Positions 1 through 9,301 of a stretch of DNA of 64,000 nucleotides are shown piece by piece (the stretch's first letter is position 1; the number at the start of each line of letters is the position of its first letter). Under the pieces are notes generated by a model that was not told the DNA's origin, did no database searches, and saw only the letters and a program-made list of their open reading frames with translations. This DNA comes from Gemmatimonas sp. (lineage in GTDB: Bacteria > Gemmatimonadota > Gemmatimonadetes > Gemmatimonadales > Gemmatimonadaceae): positions 62,001 through 126,000 of the forward strand of contig NZ_JANPLK010000080.1 in assembly GCF_031426495.1 (NCBI RefSeq), given 5' to 3'. The position numbers and the translations under genes are program-made.

Positions 1-543
1 TGGCTGGCGTACGATCACCCATTCGTCGATGGCAACGGCCGAACCGCGCGCGCCTTGTTCTACTGGTGCATGGCGCGCGAAGGCTACTGGCTGTGCGAGT
101 ATGTGTCGATCTCTCGAATCCTTCGTAAGGCACGCGCGCAGTATGCGCGTTCCTATCTCTATACGGAGACCGACGACAACGACGCGACGTACTTCTTGTT
201 GTACCAGATGCGTGTGCTACTTCGCGCCATTGGAGACCTGCATAAGTATCTCGCCAAGCAGGTCGTGGAGATGCATGACGCCGAGGAGATGGTACGTCGC
301 GCCTCAGCGATAAATACGGAGCTCAACCCCCGACAGCTCGCGCTGATCAACCACGCGCTGAAGAACGCTGCGGCTCGCTACACCGTGGAGTCACACCGAC
401 TTTCGCATGGCGTGAGCTACGAGACAGCACGCAGTGATCTGCTCAAGTTGGTCGGGCAGAAATTGCTGACGCAGCGGAAGGTCGGGAAAGCGTTCGTGTT
501 CGTGCCGGCGGCGAATGTTCGCGAACGCCTCAGCGATAGGTGA
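1..543 (+). CDS. Fic family protein, C-terminal part (5' end outside window)
   Basis: The frame is open from the first base. It shows the Fic core motif HPFVDGNGRTAR at residues 6-17, which in this family binds ATP phosphates and carries the catalytic His for AMP transfer to a protein hydroxyl. About 180 residues are visible. The segment after the motif is mostly helical, and the last 60 residues (LSHGVSYETARSDLLKL) look like the winged-helix tail of the Fic proteins that resemble SoFic. The inhibitory-helix region would lie upstream, outside the window, so the regulatory class cannot be told. A perfect hairpin starts 5 bases after the stop codon. Confidence 0.9.
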   Translation, partial: WLAYDHPFVDGNGRTARALFYWCMAREGYWLCEYVSISRILRKARAQYARSYLYTETDDNDATYFLLYQMRVLLRAIGDLHKYLAKQVVEMHDAEEMVRRASAINTELNPRQLALINHALKNAAARYTVESHRLSHGVSYETARSDLLKLVGQKLLTQRKVGKAFVFVPAANVRERLSDR

Positions 544-547
544 CTCA

Positions 548-577
548 ACCGTACTGAGAATTTTTACTCAGTACGGT
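548..577. promoter_or_regulatory. 11-bp perfect inverted repeat after fic (operator or terminator candidate)
   Basis: ACCGTACTGAG (548-558) and CTCAGTACGGT (567-577) are exact reverse complements around an 8-base A/T-rich loop. There is no T-run after the stem on the plus strand, so an intrinsic terminator is not well supported. The TACTGAG/CTCAGTA halves look like a protein-binding dyad. It sits between the Fic stop and a decayed ATPase gene, so it could be the operator of a promoter now lost. That reading is inference. Confidence 0.5.
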
Positions 578-601
578 AAGCAAAATGCACGAGGCCACGA
601 G

Positions 602-756
602 AACCCTTACTACGGAGGCTATCCGGGCGCGGCGCCCGTGATTGGCGAACCCGCCCGCTGGGCGCGCTACGTGGCCGACAGCCTCATCGAAACGTCGATC
701 TCGCGCGACGTGCGGCTGCTCACGCGAGTGGACAAGCCGGCTGTCCTCCGCCGGCC
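602..756 (+). pseudogene. Remnant of a DUF4143-type AAA ATPase gene
   Basis: In one frame this stretch reads YYGGYPGAAPVIGEPARWA, then RYVADSLIETSISRDVRLL, then TRVDKPAVLRR. That matches the characteristic internal segment of bacterial ATP-binding proteins with a C-terminal DUF4143 domain (a YGGYP-type motif, then SRD, then a KP..LRR motif). Neither the N-terminal Walker motifs nor the continuation after LRR is present, and a stop follows at about 794. The gene therefore seems to have lost both ends, leaving about 50 codons. The rest of the interval 757-928 holds only a second hairpin. The family match is from memory of the motif order, without a search. Confidence 0.6.
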
Positions 757-844
757 ATACCACCGCCATCGCTCCTACGCGAGTGCCCACGCCTAACGCC
801 GTCGCCTAGCGGAGCAGTCCGATGCACTTGAATTGTAGAATCCA

Positions 845-876
845 AAACTAAAGCGTAGACCCTCTCGCTTTAGTTT
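845..876 (-). terminator. Hairpin downstream of the 929-2203 gene
   Basis: AAACTAAAGCG (845-855) pairs exactly with CGCTTTAGTTT (866-876) around a 10-base loop. Read on the minus strand it lies about 50 bases after the stop of the upstream secreted-protein gene, and the 3' arm ends in TTTT, so it can act as a rho-independent terminator in that direction. The arms are A/T-rich, unlike the surrounding sequence. Confidence 0.5.
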
Positions 877-928
877 GATTCCGCCACGCTGTCGCGCGAC
901 ATCAGCGCGGCCGGGCCGAGTGGAGGCG

Positions 929-2203
929 CTATCGGCTTCCCGCGTTGCTCGGCAACGTATCCCGAGGCGGTCGCCGCCTCTGCGTTGGTGTCGGCGGCGG
1001 GGTGCGTCGGGACTCCCGGATTCTGGCTCGTTCTTCGGCACTTTGCATCGGCTCCGGTGCGCCGAGCTGTGGACTTGTGCGCTCCGGCGGATCGCCTGGC
1101 TTCCTCAAGCTTTCGCCCAGCTGCGCCGCAACCTGCTGATCCGTCAGAAATGGCACCAGCGTGTACGCCTCCGCGAGCGTGACCGGGCACGTGGTGCGCG
1201 GTGCGCCAACCCGCAACAACGGGTGATTGGCCATGCGGGAATCAAGTCGAGCAGGATCCGCCGCCGCTGGGACCCGCGCGTACCAGAAGGAAAAGCTCTG
1301 CACACGATTCACGTTTTCTATGACATAGCGACAGTAGAGCAGGCGAGCGTCGGATGCCACGGCCGCGATATCCTCACGAAGAATCGTTCGCCACGGCTCA
1401 CGAAACTCTTCTGGGTTGGAGTATCGGATACCTGGGCCGATCCCGCTCATGCCCATCACGCTCAGCGACTTTACCGACCCGAGCGCGACGCGGTCTGTGG
1501 AAAGATGATAGTACTTTTCAGGCTGTGGCGTCTCGATGGGGAATGCGACGTTTGGTAGCGCATTGTAGTAGTGCACCTTGTGCGTGACCTGATTCGAATC
1601 GTGCTCGAAGATGAGTTCACCGCGCTCTTTGCGTTGGACAAACTGCAGGTACTCGTAAAACGCCTTGGCGTTTCCTGCAACGCAGAGGTTGTGAAGCCTT
1701 TGCTCCGTATGACATGCCCCGCCGAAATTGCCCGCGTACTTGTTGTCATTCTTCACCGCGCAGTCGTAGGCGCGATCGTACAACAGGATGCAGAAGTGGG
1801 GCTCCTTGCGCACGGCTGGTGGTCGTGACTTCACGCCCATCTTCCACGCCGTCCACTGATCAATGCCATAGGCTTCAACGACCGCCGTTTCCAGCTTTTC
1901 TACGATCGCCTTATCTCGCTCGGCTTCGGCGAGCTGTTGCTGCAGAAATCCTCGGTCTTTGCAGGTTCCGCATGCTGCTAACCGCGAACGAAGCGTGGCC
2001 GGAAGCTGCTCGGTAACGACCCGCATGGAGGCATAGTTGATGACCGATTCGAGAAACCCCGGCCCTTCGCGCATATCTTCGCCCATGCGCCGGAGATAAT
2101 GCTCATAGAGCGTCATGCGTGTACCGATGAACTGTGCGAAGGCCGCCTTCACGGGAGCGCACAACACCAATATCAGTCCGACAGACATCGTAATCCGACG
2201 CAT
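929..2203 (-). CDS. Secreted protein of unknown function
   Basis: The product is 424 residues with an N-terminal signal peptide (hydrophobic stretch ISVGL-like at residues 5-23, cleavage probably after AFA). GAGG lies 6 bases before the ATG, which supports this start. The mature part has several Cys residues (a CGTCKD element near residue 78 and paired Cys later), suggesting disulfides in the periplasm. The last 60 residues are Pro/Arg-rich and low in complexity. I do not recognise a family. It is transcribed away from the divergent zinc-ribbon gene and is followed by a hairpin. Confidence 0.6.
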   Translation of the reverse strand: MRRITMSVGLILVLCAPVKAAFAQFIGTRMTLYEHYLRRMGEDMREGPGFLESVINYASMRVVTEQLPATLRSRLAACGTCKDRGFLQQQLAEAERDKAIVEKLETAVVEAYGIDQWTAWKMGVKSRPPAVRKEPHFCILLYDRAYDCAVKNDNKYAGNFGGACHTEQRLHNLCVAGNAKAFYEYLQFVQRKERGELIFEHDSNQVTHKVHYYNALPNVAFPIETPQPEKYYHLSTDRVALGSVKSLSVMGMSGIGPGIRYSNPEEFREPWRTILREDIAAVASDARLLYCRYVIENVNRVQSFSFWYARVPAAADPARLDSRMANHPLLRVGAPRTTCPVTLAEAYTLVPFLTDQQVAAQLGESLRKPGDPPERTSPQLGAPEPMQSAEERARIRESRRTPPPTPTQRRRPPRDTLPSNAGSR

Positions 2204-2341
2204 ACAGTACCTCAGAAATGTTTGGTGTTATCAGTCGCTATCACGCGTTCACGTGATGGACAATGCATTTGGCTACGCGCACGGTACTGGTCTTCCTCGC
2301 AAGCCTGTGAGTCCGCAACGCGTAACCGAGCGAACAATTTC

Positions 2342-2734
2342 ATGTGGTACACGTGTCCCCGATGTAACAGTCAGAACGCAGGCGGATCATGTGCCGCTTG
2401 TGGCTATCACTCCCAGGGCAACGCATTCGGCGCAATGATGGATGACATGCGCGCCAGCACGCCTCCAGCCCGGCCGAAAACACCAATCGAGAAGGACTCC
2501 TCCTTCGCGAATATTCTGGGGGTTGCAGCGGCGGCTTCCGTGCTCTGGGGCGGCCTTCGGCGCGGTGCGATCACGGATGCGTACCTCGTTGCTGCTGCTC
2601 TAACAGGGGTGGGCGTCGCTTATGCACTGCGGCGCATGCCGTGGCTTGTGCGACCGCTGCGGTGGGTCGCGTCAGCGGTGGCAGTGTGCGCGATGGCCGG
2701 CGTGCTCCTATTCCTGCTGCGTGCCATAAGCTGA
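2342..2734 (+). CDS. Small zinc-ribbon membrane protein
   Basis: The product is 130 residues. Two CxxC pairs at Cys5/Cys8 and Cys17/Cys20 form a zinc-ribbon of the kind found at the N-terminus of many small membrane proteins. About 35 polar residues follow, then three hydrophobic segments (about 52-68, 74-92 and 105-127) that should span the inner membrane. An in-frame open stretch extends upstream to 2099, but the ATG directly before WYTCPRC gives the usual architecture with the zinc-ribbon at the extreme N-terminus. No strong ribosome binding site is visible. The function is unknown. Confidence 0.6.
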   Translation: MWYTCPRCNSQNAGGSCAACGYHSQGNAFGAMMDDMRASTPPARPKTPIEKDSSFANILGVAAAASVLWGGLRRGAITDAYLVAAALTGVGVAYALRRMPWLVRPLRWVASAVAVCAMAGVLLFLLRAIS

Positions 2735-2769
2735 GGTTGCGTTACGATGGCATTGCCTTGGCCGCGTGG

Positions 2770-3870
2770 TTACTCCGCTCGCGAACGCAGCGTAAGGCGT
2801 ACCGCGGCATCCCCTCGCGTCGGTGTATACGCTGACGTGTTGTCGATGATGACAACGAGCGGACCTGTCACCACGCGAACCCACGGGGATTCAAACCGGC
2901 GGAATGCTCCCTTCTTGGACAGCGAATTTCCGAAGACGCTCTGTGCGTTCTTGGTGCCAGCCACTCCGTCGAGCGCTTCACTGAACTCGCCGACCGGCGC
3001 CACCAGCAACCACTGTTCCTTGGTAATGCTCTCCTGAGTCGCTACCACGTCCAACGGAACGTCACCATTCACTTCTACCAAGACCTGCACGAGCATGGGC
3101 GCAGGGATGGTGAACCCGAACGCCTCGGCGTCCTCGGTGGCGATGTAGCGATCATGTACAAGCTCGCTGATAGCGGGCGCGGCCGGCCGAGGCTCGTCGG
3201 CCGGCTGATCACTCCGACGCCGCGTTGTAGAAGCGCCTTGCGCTTCGCCCTTCTCTCTCGCGGTGCGCCTCGACGTCACGTCGTCCATCATGGTGTCGAA
3301 CGATCGCGGCGGCGAGACATTGCTGAACAGCAGCATCGACAGCGCGAGCGTGATGCTGAACAACACGTTCCCGCGCCACTTACGAAACTCAACGACGTAG
3401 TCGCCCGACTCGCTAATGCGGATGGCCCGAATCGACCGTGTATCTGCCTGCGCGAGTGCGCGGGCCATGATGCCTTCGAGGATCACTTTGGCCGCTGGTG
3501 GTGCAGCGGCGAACACGGCGCGGAAACGAGTGCTGGCAAACCCTTGGGATATCGACGTGTTCACGAACTCGCTGGCACCTTGGGCGATCCCCGAGAGCAT
3601 CAGAGCAGCAATCAGGAACGCCAATCGGACCGCATTGATGGGAGCCAGAGTCCCGTCCGTTGCGGCGCCGAGGAAGCGCATCAGCATGTCGTGGCCGACG
3701 AAGTACAGAAAGCCCGACATCCCTACAGTGAACAACACGATCACCAGATGCCAGCGAGGCTGAATCCGCGGAGCGAGTCGACCAACTTCCTTCTCGATAT
3801 CACGCTGAACATCAGGACCGAACACACTGTCCGCAGGGGAAGTCATTGATGGATGCGGGAGGGAATGCAT
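2770..3870 (-). CDS. Membrane protein of unknown function
   Basis: The product is 366 residues. AGGAAAG stands just before the first ATG at 3870, which favours it over an ATG eight codons later. Hydrophobic segments lie at about 42-62, 80-98 and 172-188. A charged, Arg/Ala/Pro-rich linker follows at about 195-235, and then a C-terminal domain of about 130 residues, probably on one face of the membrane. The C-terminal domain contains no motif I recognise. The stop lies close to the end of the zinc-ribbon membrane gene, with which it converges. Confidence 0.65.
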   Translation of the reverse strand: MHSLPHPSMTSPADSVFGPDVQRDIEKEVGRLAPRIQPRWHLVIVLFTVGMSGFLYFVGHDMLMRFLGAATDGTLAPINAVRLAFLIAALMLSGIAQGASEFVNTSISQGFASTRFRAVFAAAPPAAKVILEGIMARALAQADTRSIRAIRISESGDYVVEFRKWRGNVLFSITLALSMLLFSNVSPPRSFDTMMDDVTSRRTAREKGEAQGASTTRRRSDQPADEPRPAAPAISELVHDRYIATEDAEAFGFTIPAPMLVQVLVEVNGDVPLDVVATQESITKEQWLLVAPVGEFSEALDGVAGTKNAQSVFGNSLSKKGAFRRFESPWVRVVTGPLVVIIDNTSAYTPTRGDAAVRLTLRSRAE

Positions 3871-4039
3871 GGCTTTCCTACAATGTCAGCGAATGGTGCT
3901 CTCGCGCCTCACGTGAATACGGGAGGGCGCGCACCGGTTGCTACCATGTACCAAGTCGCCCTTCGGGTCTCGACACCGTCCGGTCCCGCTCGCAAGTTGA
4001 CCGTGCATTGCAGAACAGTCGTCGTCCAATCACACCGCA

Positions 4040-7000
4040 ATGAAGGCATGCCACGATGGCCGTTCGGATTGCTGTTTGCTGAGGCCCGCGGCGTGGCGTC
4101 ACTCGAATCGCTTGAGCGTATGGCTGGGCTTGCTGCTGTGCCTCTTTCCGGTAACCGGACGCACACAGCCACTCCCGGCCCTCGACGAGTATCGCGTTCG
4201 CTCATTCAGCGCGTCCGACGGACTCCTCGGCTCCGATGTGCGCGCCGTGATACAGGGCAGCGACGGCTTCATCTATGTCGCCAATAGCCGTGGCGTCGCG
4301 CGATTCGATGGTCGGCGCTTCGAGGTGGTGCGGTTGCCGGGTTTGAGCAGCCTGTTCGTGGTCGCCCTCATGCGAGACCAGCGCGGCCGGTTGTGGATTC
4401 GCACCGATGGCGGCGAGATCGGCATACTCGATCGTGGCCGATTTCGTGCGCTTCCCAAGCCCGCGGTTCCTGTGCGGTCATGGAATGAGACGCCCGATGG
4501 TGTGATCTGGCTCGGTGGAGATGCGGGGCTGGTTCGGGTCGCGCCCGACGAGGCACACCCCTATACGTACTTCACGCGTGCCGATGGGCTGCCAAGCGAA
4601 TCCGTGGCTGGTGTCTTCCGGATCGAAAATGGGGAAGTCATTGCGCTGACAGACACGCGCCTGGCCAGGATGGTGGCAGACCCGAACTCACCGCGCGGCG
4701 CGCGCTTTGAATCGTTCGGACCTGTACTCGCCGGCGGTAACGACGAATACACGACGGCGCGGCGAGATGAGCGGGGACTCTGGTTTACCGCGCGCGACAG
4801 CGATGGTGCACGTCTGCTGGTTCGGTACCGGTCGGGTACTTTCCGAACGTTCCGTGGCGCAGCGGCACTCCCACTCGACAGCCTCGACTGGACGTCGCGT
4901 TCACCGTCTGTCACTGGTCCAGACGTTGCCCCGGCTTTGCGAGTGCATGGCACAAAAGGTCTTGGAACCGAGCCGGGGCGGATTCTCATGATCGCGCTCC
5001 GGGCCCGTGACGGCAGCGACTGGCTTGCCCTCCGTGAAGTGAACGGAAAACAGGATGACGTGGTGCGCCGCGTCAAAGGCGCGCTCGAACGGATTGATGT
5101 GAAACGCTACGCCCGATTCACGCGCGTCTGGCAGCTCATGGAGGACCACGAGGGAACCATCTGGATAGGCACCGATCGAGGACTCGTACAGGTGTCCCCT
5201 CGAAGGCTTTTCGCCTTGACGCCGGCAGACGGGCTGAGTGCCGATTTCACGTCACCCGTCCTCCAAACAGCGGACGGCACACTCTGGGTGGGCACGTGGG
5301 GAGGAGGAGTCGACGAGTTCTCTCGCGGCCGCTGGCAACGTCGATATACTACGGCAAGCGGCCTCCCGAATAACCAGATCAGGGCACTGTTTCAGGCAGC
5401 CGATGGAGTTCTCTGGATCGGCACGAGTCTGGGCTACGCGGCGATTCGCGATCGGCAGGTCATCTTCGCGGCGACGACCCAATCGGAGGTGCGCGCATTT
5501 GCGTCCGCTCCGGGCGGTGGCCTCTGGATCGCTACGGAGACCGCGCTTCTGCTGCGAACAGCACAAAGCACGTCAGCGCAGTTCGCCGACATCCTGCGCG
5601 GCAGGCATCTTTGGTCGTTGCATCGTGACCGCACGGGATCGCTGTGGATAGCAACAGAACGCGGCCTGTTCCGTGTCGTGGGAGACTCGATTCACGAGTA
5701 CGGTATCGGTGATGGGCTGCGAGGAAACTCAATCGCATCGATAGCCGAAGAACCCGACGGCACGCTCTGGTTCGGCAGCTATGACCGAGGAATCCACCGC
5801 TGGCGTGGCTCGCGATTCACTCCAATTTCGACGGCGCACGGCCTGCACAGCGACGGCATATGGCGCATGCTTTTCGACGAGTTTGGCGCCGTCTGGATGT
5901 CCAGCGACCAAGGTATTGCACGAGTTCCCACTAGGCAGCTGCACGCCATGGCCGACTCTTTGGATGAAGGCCTATCCCCCCGCGGGAAGCTTACGCCGAT
6001 GCTTTTCACTGAAGCAGACGGGATGCCGAATCGCGAGAGCAATCGTGGATCGCCCGCTGGCTGGCGCCTACAGGACGGTCGATTGATTTTCAACAATCTC
6101 GAAGGACTGGTGGTCATCTCCCCTCCGTTGACAGCGCGACGCATGCCCGCGCCCCGCACCGCACTCCGGAGCGCCCGCGCCGATGAACGTGACATCGTCA
6201 TCACCGACACCTCCATTGCGGTGTCGAGTGCAGTACGCCAACTGCGGTTCGAGTACACCGCGCTCTCGTTCATTGCGCCAGACCAGAATAGGTACCGATA
6301 TCGGCTCGATGGATACGATAACCACTGGGTCTCGGGCGGTACGACGGCGCAGGCGACGTACACTGGTTTACGTCCCGGGCGGTTTGCGTTCCACGTGCAA
6401 AGCACGAGCGGCGCGGACTCGACGTACGGGCCCGAGGCAATGGTGTCCGTGCAGATTGTGCCACGCTACTGGCAAACGCTGTGGTTCCGTGCGCTCGCCA
6501 TTGCCAGTGTGCTGGGCGCGCTGTTCACGCTCTATCGCTACAGGGTTCGTCAGCTGCTCGCTCTGCAGCAGATGCGTTTGCGGATCGCTTCCGATTTGCA
6601 CGACGACATTGGATCCAATCTCAGTTCGATCGCGCTGTTGAGCAGTATGCTCGAGGATCACGATGAACTCGCCGATCGGGAACGCCAGCAGCTACGGCGC
6701 ATCAATCGTACAGCCGCCGAGACCGTCGATGCGTTGCGCGACATTGTGTGGCTGGTCAATCCAACCCACGGCGACGTGAATGATCTTGCCGTACGGATGC
6801 GCCGAATTGCGTCGGACCTCCTTCCGGGTGTTGCGTTCACGTTGCAGGTGGACACGAAGGGCGAGGCAAAATTGGGCATGTCAGCGATGCGGCACACATT
6901 GCTCGTGTACAAAGAGGCCTTGCACAATATTCGCCGGCACGCGGCCGCCTCAGAGGTTCTGGTGGCGCTGTCTGCCGCGCGCGACAACTGCAGACTCTCA

Positions 7001-7159
7001 ATTCGCGATAACGGTCGAGGGTTCGTTGACGGGGCACCGGGCGAAGGGAATGGGTTGGCCAGTATGCATCGTCGGGCAACGCAGCTTGGCGGGTCACTGC
7101 GAGTAAACAGCGCAGCTGACCGCGGGACGCACATCCTTCTCGAGTTTTGTCCAGAATGA
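4040..7159 (+). CDS. Two-component sensor histidine kinase with periplasmic propeller and Y_Y_Y domain
   Basis: The product is 1039 residues. An N-terminal signal or anchor at about 25-43 is followed by two-component-regulator propeller repeats to about residue 690; units such as GTLWVGTWGGGV and GVLWIGTSLGYA recur. A Y_Y_Y domain (RYRYRLDGYDNHWV) follows at about 725-810, then one membrane segment at about 815-835. The kinase region has a HisKA_3 box, LHDDIGSNLSS, with phospho-acceptor His854, and a HATPase domain with a DNGRGF motif near the C-terminus. This matches periplasmic ligand sensors that signal to NarL-type regulators. The stop overlaps the ATG of the regulator gene (ATGA), so the two are coupled. 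The ligand cannot be told from sequence. Confidence 0.9.
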   Translation: MKACHDGRSDCCLLRPAAWRHSNRLSVWLGLLLCLFPVTGRTQPLPALDEYRVRSFSASDGLLGSDVRAVIQGSDGFIYVANSRGVARFDGRRFEVVRLPGLSSLFVVALMRDQRGRLWIRTDGGEIGILDRGRFRALPKPAVPVRSWNETPDGVIWLGGDAGLVRVAPDEAHPYTYFTRADGLPSESVAGVFRIENGEVIALTDTRLARMVADPNSPRGARFESFGPVLAGGNDEYTTARRDERGLWFTARDSDGARLLVRYRSGTFRTFRGAAALPLDSLDWTSRSPSVTGPDVAPALRVHGTKGLGTEPGRILMIALRARDGSDWLALREVNGKQDDVVRRVKGALERIDVKRYARFTRVWQLMEDHEGTIWIGTDRGLVQVSPRRLFALTPADGLSADFTSPVLQTADGTLWVGTWGGGVDEFSRGRWQRRYTTASGLPNNQIRALFQAADGVLWIGTSLGYAAIRDRQVIFAATTQSEVRAFASAPGGGLWIATETALLLRTAQSTSAQFADILRGRHLWSLHRDRTGSLWIATERGLFRVVGDSIHEYGIGDGLRGNSIASIAEEPDGTLWFGSYDRGIHRWRGSRFTPISTAHGLHSDGIWRMLFDEFGAVWMSSDQGIARVPTRQLHAMADSLDEGLSPRGKLTPMLFTEADGMPNRESNRGSPAGWRLQDGRLIFNNLEGLVVISPPLTARRMPAPRTALRSARADERDIVITDTSIAVSSAVRQLRFEYTALSFIAPDQNRYRYRLDGYDNHWVSGGTTAQATYTGLRPGRFAFHVQSTSGADSTYGPEAMVSVQIVPRYWQTLWFRALAIASVLGALFTLYRYRVRQLLALQQMRLRIASDLHDDIGSNLSSIALLSSMLEDHDELADRERQQLRRINRTAAETVDALRDIVWLVNPTHGDVNDLAVRMRRIASDLLPGVAFTLQVDTKGEAKLGMSAMRHTLLVYKEALHNIRRHAAASEVLVALSAARDNCRLSIRDNGRGFVDGAPGEGNGLASMHRRATQLGGSLRVNSAADRGTHILLEFCPE

Positions 7160-7842
7160 ACGAGCGACTCTCCGGACGCCGTGCACCACGACCGGCAGAC
7201 ATCTGGGTGGTGGAGGACAACGCCGCCATGCGTACGACATTGGCTGAAGTCCTCGACAATCCGCCACTGACGACGTGCTCTTTGGCGTGCGCGACGGCCG
7301 AGGAGGCACTAACGGAGATTGCCGCGGGCCGAGTGCCAACACTCGTTCTGATGGACCTTGGTCTGCCGGGTATCGGCGGCATTGCGGGAATCGAGCAGAT
7401 CTGTCATGCCCGACCGGACGTGCGCGTCATCGTGTTGACTGTGCACGATGACGAGGAGCACGTCTTCAAGTCGCTTCGTGCGGGAGCATCCGGCTACCTG
7501 ATGAAGCCAGTGTCTGCGACACAGCTGACTGCCGAAGTAACGACAGCGCTGCAAGGCGGTGCCCCTATGAATGCGTTCATTGCCCGTAGAGTATTGCGAC
7601 ACTTCGGTGACAGCCGCCCGCCAAAGCCTGAGTACGGCCTGACGGCGCGGGAGCGCGACGTGCTTCTGCGCTTGGTGAACGCCCGCACGATACGCCAGAT
7701 TGCAGTTGAACTCGACGTCAGTCCGCACACGATCGACACGCATGTCCGCAATATCTACACAAAGCTTCACGTGACATCGCGCTCTGGCGCGGTGGCAACA
7801 GCGCTGCGCAAAGGGCTCGTTGGCGGCGGAGAAAATGACTAA
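7156..7842 (+). CDS. NarL/FixJ-family response regulator
   Basis: The product is 228 residues from the ATG that overlaps the kinase stop. The receiver domain has the acidic pair Glu20/Asp21, phospho-acceptor Asp67 in LVLMDLGLPG, and the conserved Lys in GYLMKP. A C-terminal LuxR-type helix-turn-helix follows (LTARERDVLLRL ... SPHTIDTHVRNIYTKL). It should be phosphorylated by the adjacent kinase and bind DNA. A TTG three codons upstream is in frame, but the ATGA overlap is the more likely start. The 3' end overlaps the start of the FAD oxidoreductase gene, so all three form one transcription unit. Confidence 0.93.
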   Translation: MNERLSGRRAPRPADIWVVEDNAAMRTTLAEVLDNPPLTTCSLACATAEEALTEIAAGRVPTLVLMDLGLPGIGGIAGIEQICHARPDVRVIVLTVHDDEEHVFKSLRAGASGYLMKPVSATQLTAEVTTALQGGAPMNAFIARRVLRHFGDSRPPKPEYGLTARERDVLLRLVNARTIRQIAVELDVSPHTIDTHVRNIYTKLHVTSRSGAVATALRKGLVGGGEND

Positions 7843-9253
7843 ACCCACCCGTCCCACCGAAACGGGGCATACGCGATCCATGATGCAAACGGACTACGTG
7901 GTGATCGGAGCGGGAGCCGCCGGTATGGCGATAGCCGATGTGTTACTCACCCATACCGACGCCACGGTCACGATGGTGGACCGCCGCCACGCGCCGGGCG
8001 GGCATTGGATCGATGCATACCCGTATGTGCGACTGCATCAGCCTTCGGCATTCTACGGCGTGGATTCCACACCGCTTGGACAGAATGCAATTGACGTGAC
8101 CGGCTTGAATGCCGGGCTCTATGAACGCGCCAATGCCGACGATATCCGCTCGTACTACGGGCAGGTCATGCAGCACCGCTTTCTCGCCAGTGGTCGCGTG
8201 CGCTATTTCCCCAACTGCGACTACCTGATCGACCAGCGCGTGCGCTCACGAGTGACTGGGGAGACTTGCAACGTTCGCGCCGCGCGCAAGGTCATCGACA
8301 CGACGTATCTGGAGGGCGACATCCCCGCCACGAGTCCACCACCTTTTGAAGTGGCAGACGGCCTACGGTGCGTCCCGGCGGGTGCCATTGCGCGACTCGA
8401 CGAGCGACCAGAAGAGTTTGTCGTTGTCGGCGGCGGCAAGACGGCGCTTGATGCCTGCGTCTGGTTGCTCGAACAAGGCGTGGCGCCTGAAGCCATTCGC
8501 TGGGTCAAGCCGCGAGAGAGCTGGTGGATCAACCGCAAGTATGTACAGCCGGCCACACTCTTGCCCGACCTCTATCTCGGCCATGCGCTGCAATTGGAAG
8601 CCACGGCGCAAGCCACGTCAATTCGCGACCTGTTTGCCCGCTTGGAGGCAAAGCGATTCATGCTGCGCGTCGACACTGAGGTGGAGCCGAGCATGTATCG
8701 CGGCGCGCTCATCAGTGAGTCTGAACTCGATCTTGTCCGAACGATCAAGAACGTAGTGCGACTTGGTCACGTGCGAAGGATTGATCCTCACACCATCACG
8801 CTGGATCACGGTCAGATACCAACCAGTTCGCGCAGCCTGCACATTCACTGTGCAACGCGAGCGCTTCCTCGGCCCGAACTCCGTCCGATGTTTGAACCTG
8901 GTCGAATCACCGTCCAGCCGTTCATGAGAGGACTCGCGTGCTTCCAGTTTGCCATGGTGGGCGTTGCCGAAGCGCTGCTGGACACGGACGACGACAAGAA
9001 CCGCGTGTTGCCTCCGATCAACTACTGGGACTCGACCAGGGATTCTCTGACCAGCCAGCTGGCCGGCATGTCCCATGCGAGGGCTCGTGCCGAGTATCCG
9101 GCGCTCACCGAATGGGCGAATTCATCGCGCCTCAATCCGATGGGCTCCCTCGGGTCGTATCGCGATCACCCCACCGTGGTGGAGGCACGAGCACTGATCC
9201 AACGGTATGGTGCTGCGGCCAACAGCAATCTGTCGCGACTCGTTGCAATGTGA
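7835..9253 (+). CDS. FAD/NAD(P)-dependent oxidoreductase, monooxygenase-like
   Basis: The product is 472 residues. A first Rossmann motif, VVIGAGAAGMAIA, lies near residue 23 and binds FAD. An APGGHW element follows, and a second nucleotide-binding motif, FVVVGGGKTALDA, occurs mid-protein. This two-motif layout is that of flavin monooxygenase-like and pyridine-nucleotide oxidoreductases. There is no signal peptide, so it is cytoplasmic. The ATG overlaps the end of the response regulator and is preceded by GGAG; an in-frame ATG-like codon further upstream at 7820 is less likely. Being co-transcribed with a two-component system, it may be part of the response output. The substrate is unknown. 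Confidence 0.75.
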   Translation: MTKPTRPTETGHTRSMMQTDYVVIGAGAAGMAIADVLLTHTDATVTMVDRRHAPGGHWIDAYPYVRLHQPSAFYGVDSTPLGQNAIDVTGLNAGLYERANADDIRSYYGQVMQHRFLASGRVRYFPNCDYLIDQRVRSRVTGETCNVRAARKVIDTTYLEGDIPATSPPPFEVADGLRCVPAGAIARLDERPEEFVVVGGGKTALDACVWLLEQGVAPEAIRWVKPRESWWINRKYVQPATLLPDLYLGHALQLEATAQATSIRDLFARLEAKRFMLRVDTEVEPSMYRGALISESELDLVRTIKNVVRLGHVRRIDPHTITLDHGQIPTSSRSLHIHCATRALPRPELRPMFEPGRITVQPFMRGLACFQFAMVGVAEALLDTDDDKNRVLPPINYWDSTRDSLTSQLAGMSHARARAEYPALTEWANSSRLNPMGSLGSYRDHPTVVEARALIQRYGAAANSNLSRLVAM

Positions 9254-9301
9254 ATGTCAGCGGCGCCACCGTCGACCACCGTTGGCTATCGCCGCCGCCG
9301 T

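Noticed and set aside
515..796. Possible 93-residue gene on the plus strand
   Set aside because: The frame spans the fic end, a hairpin and the ATPase remnant. Only the middle has family character, so it is treated as a pseudogene.
2880..2905. tRNA T-loop-like sequence (GGTTTGAATCC on the minus strand)
   Set aside because: It is inside a coding gene, and no acceptor stem or anticodon arm can be built around it.
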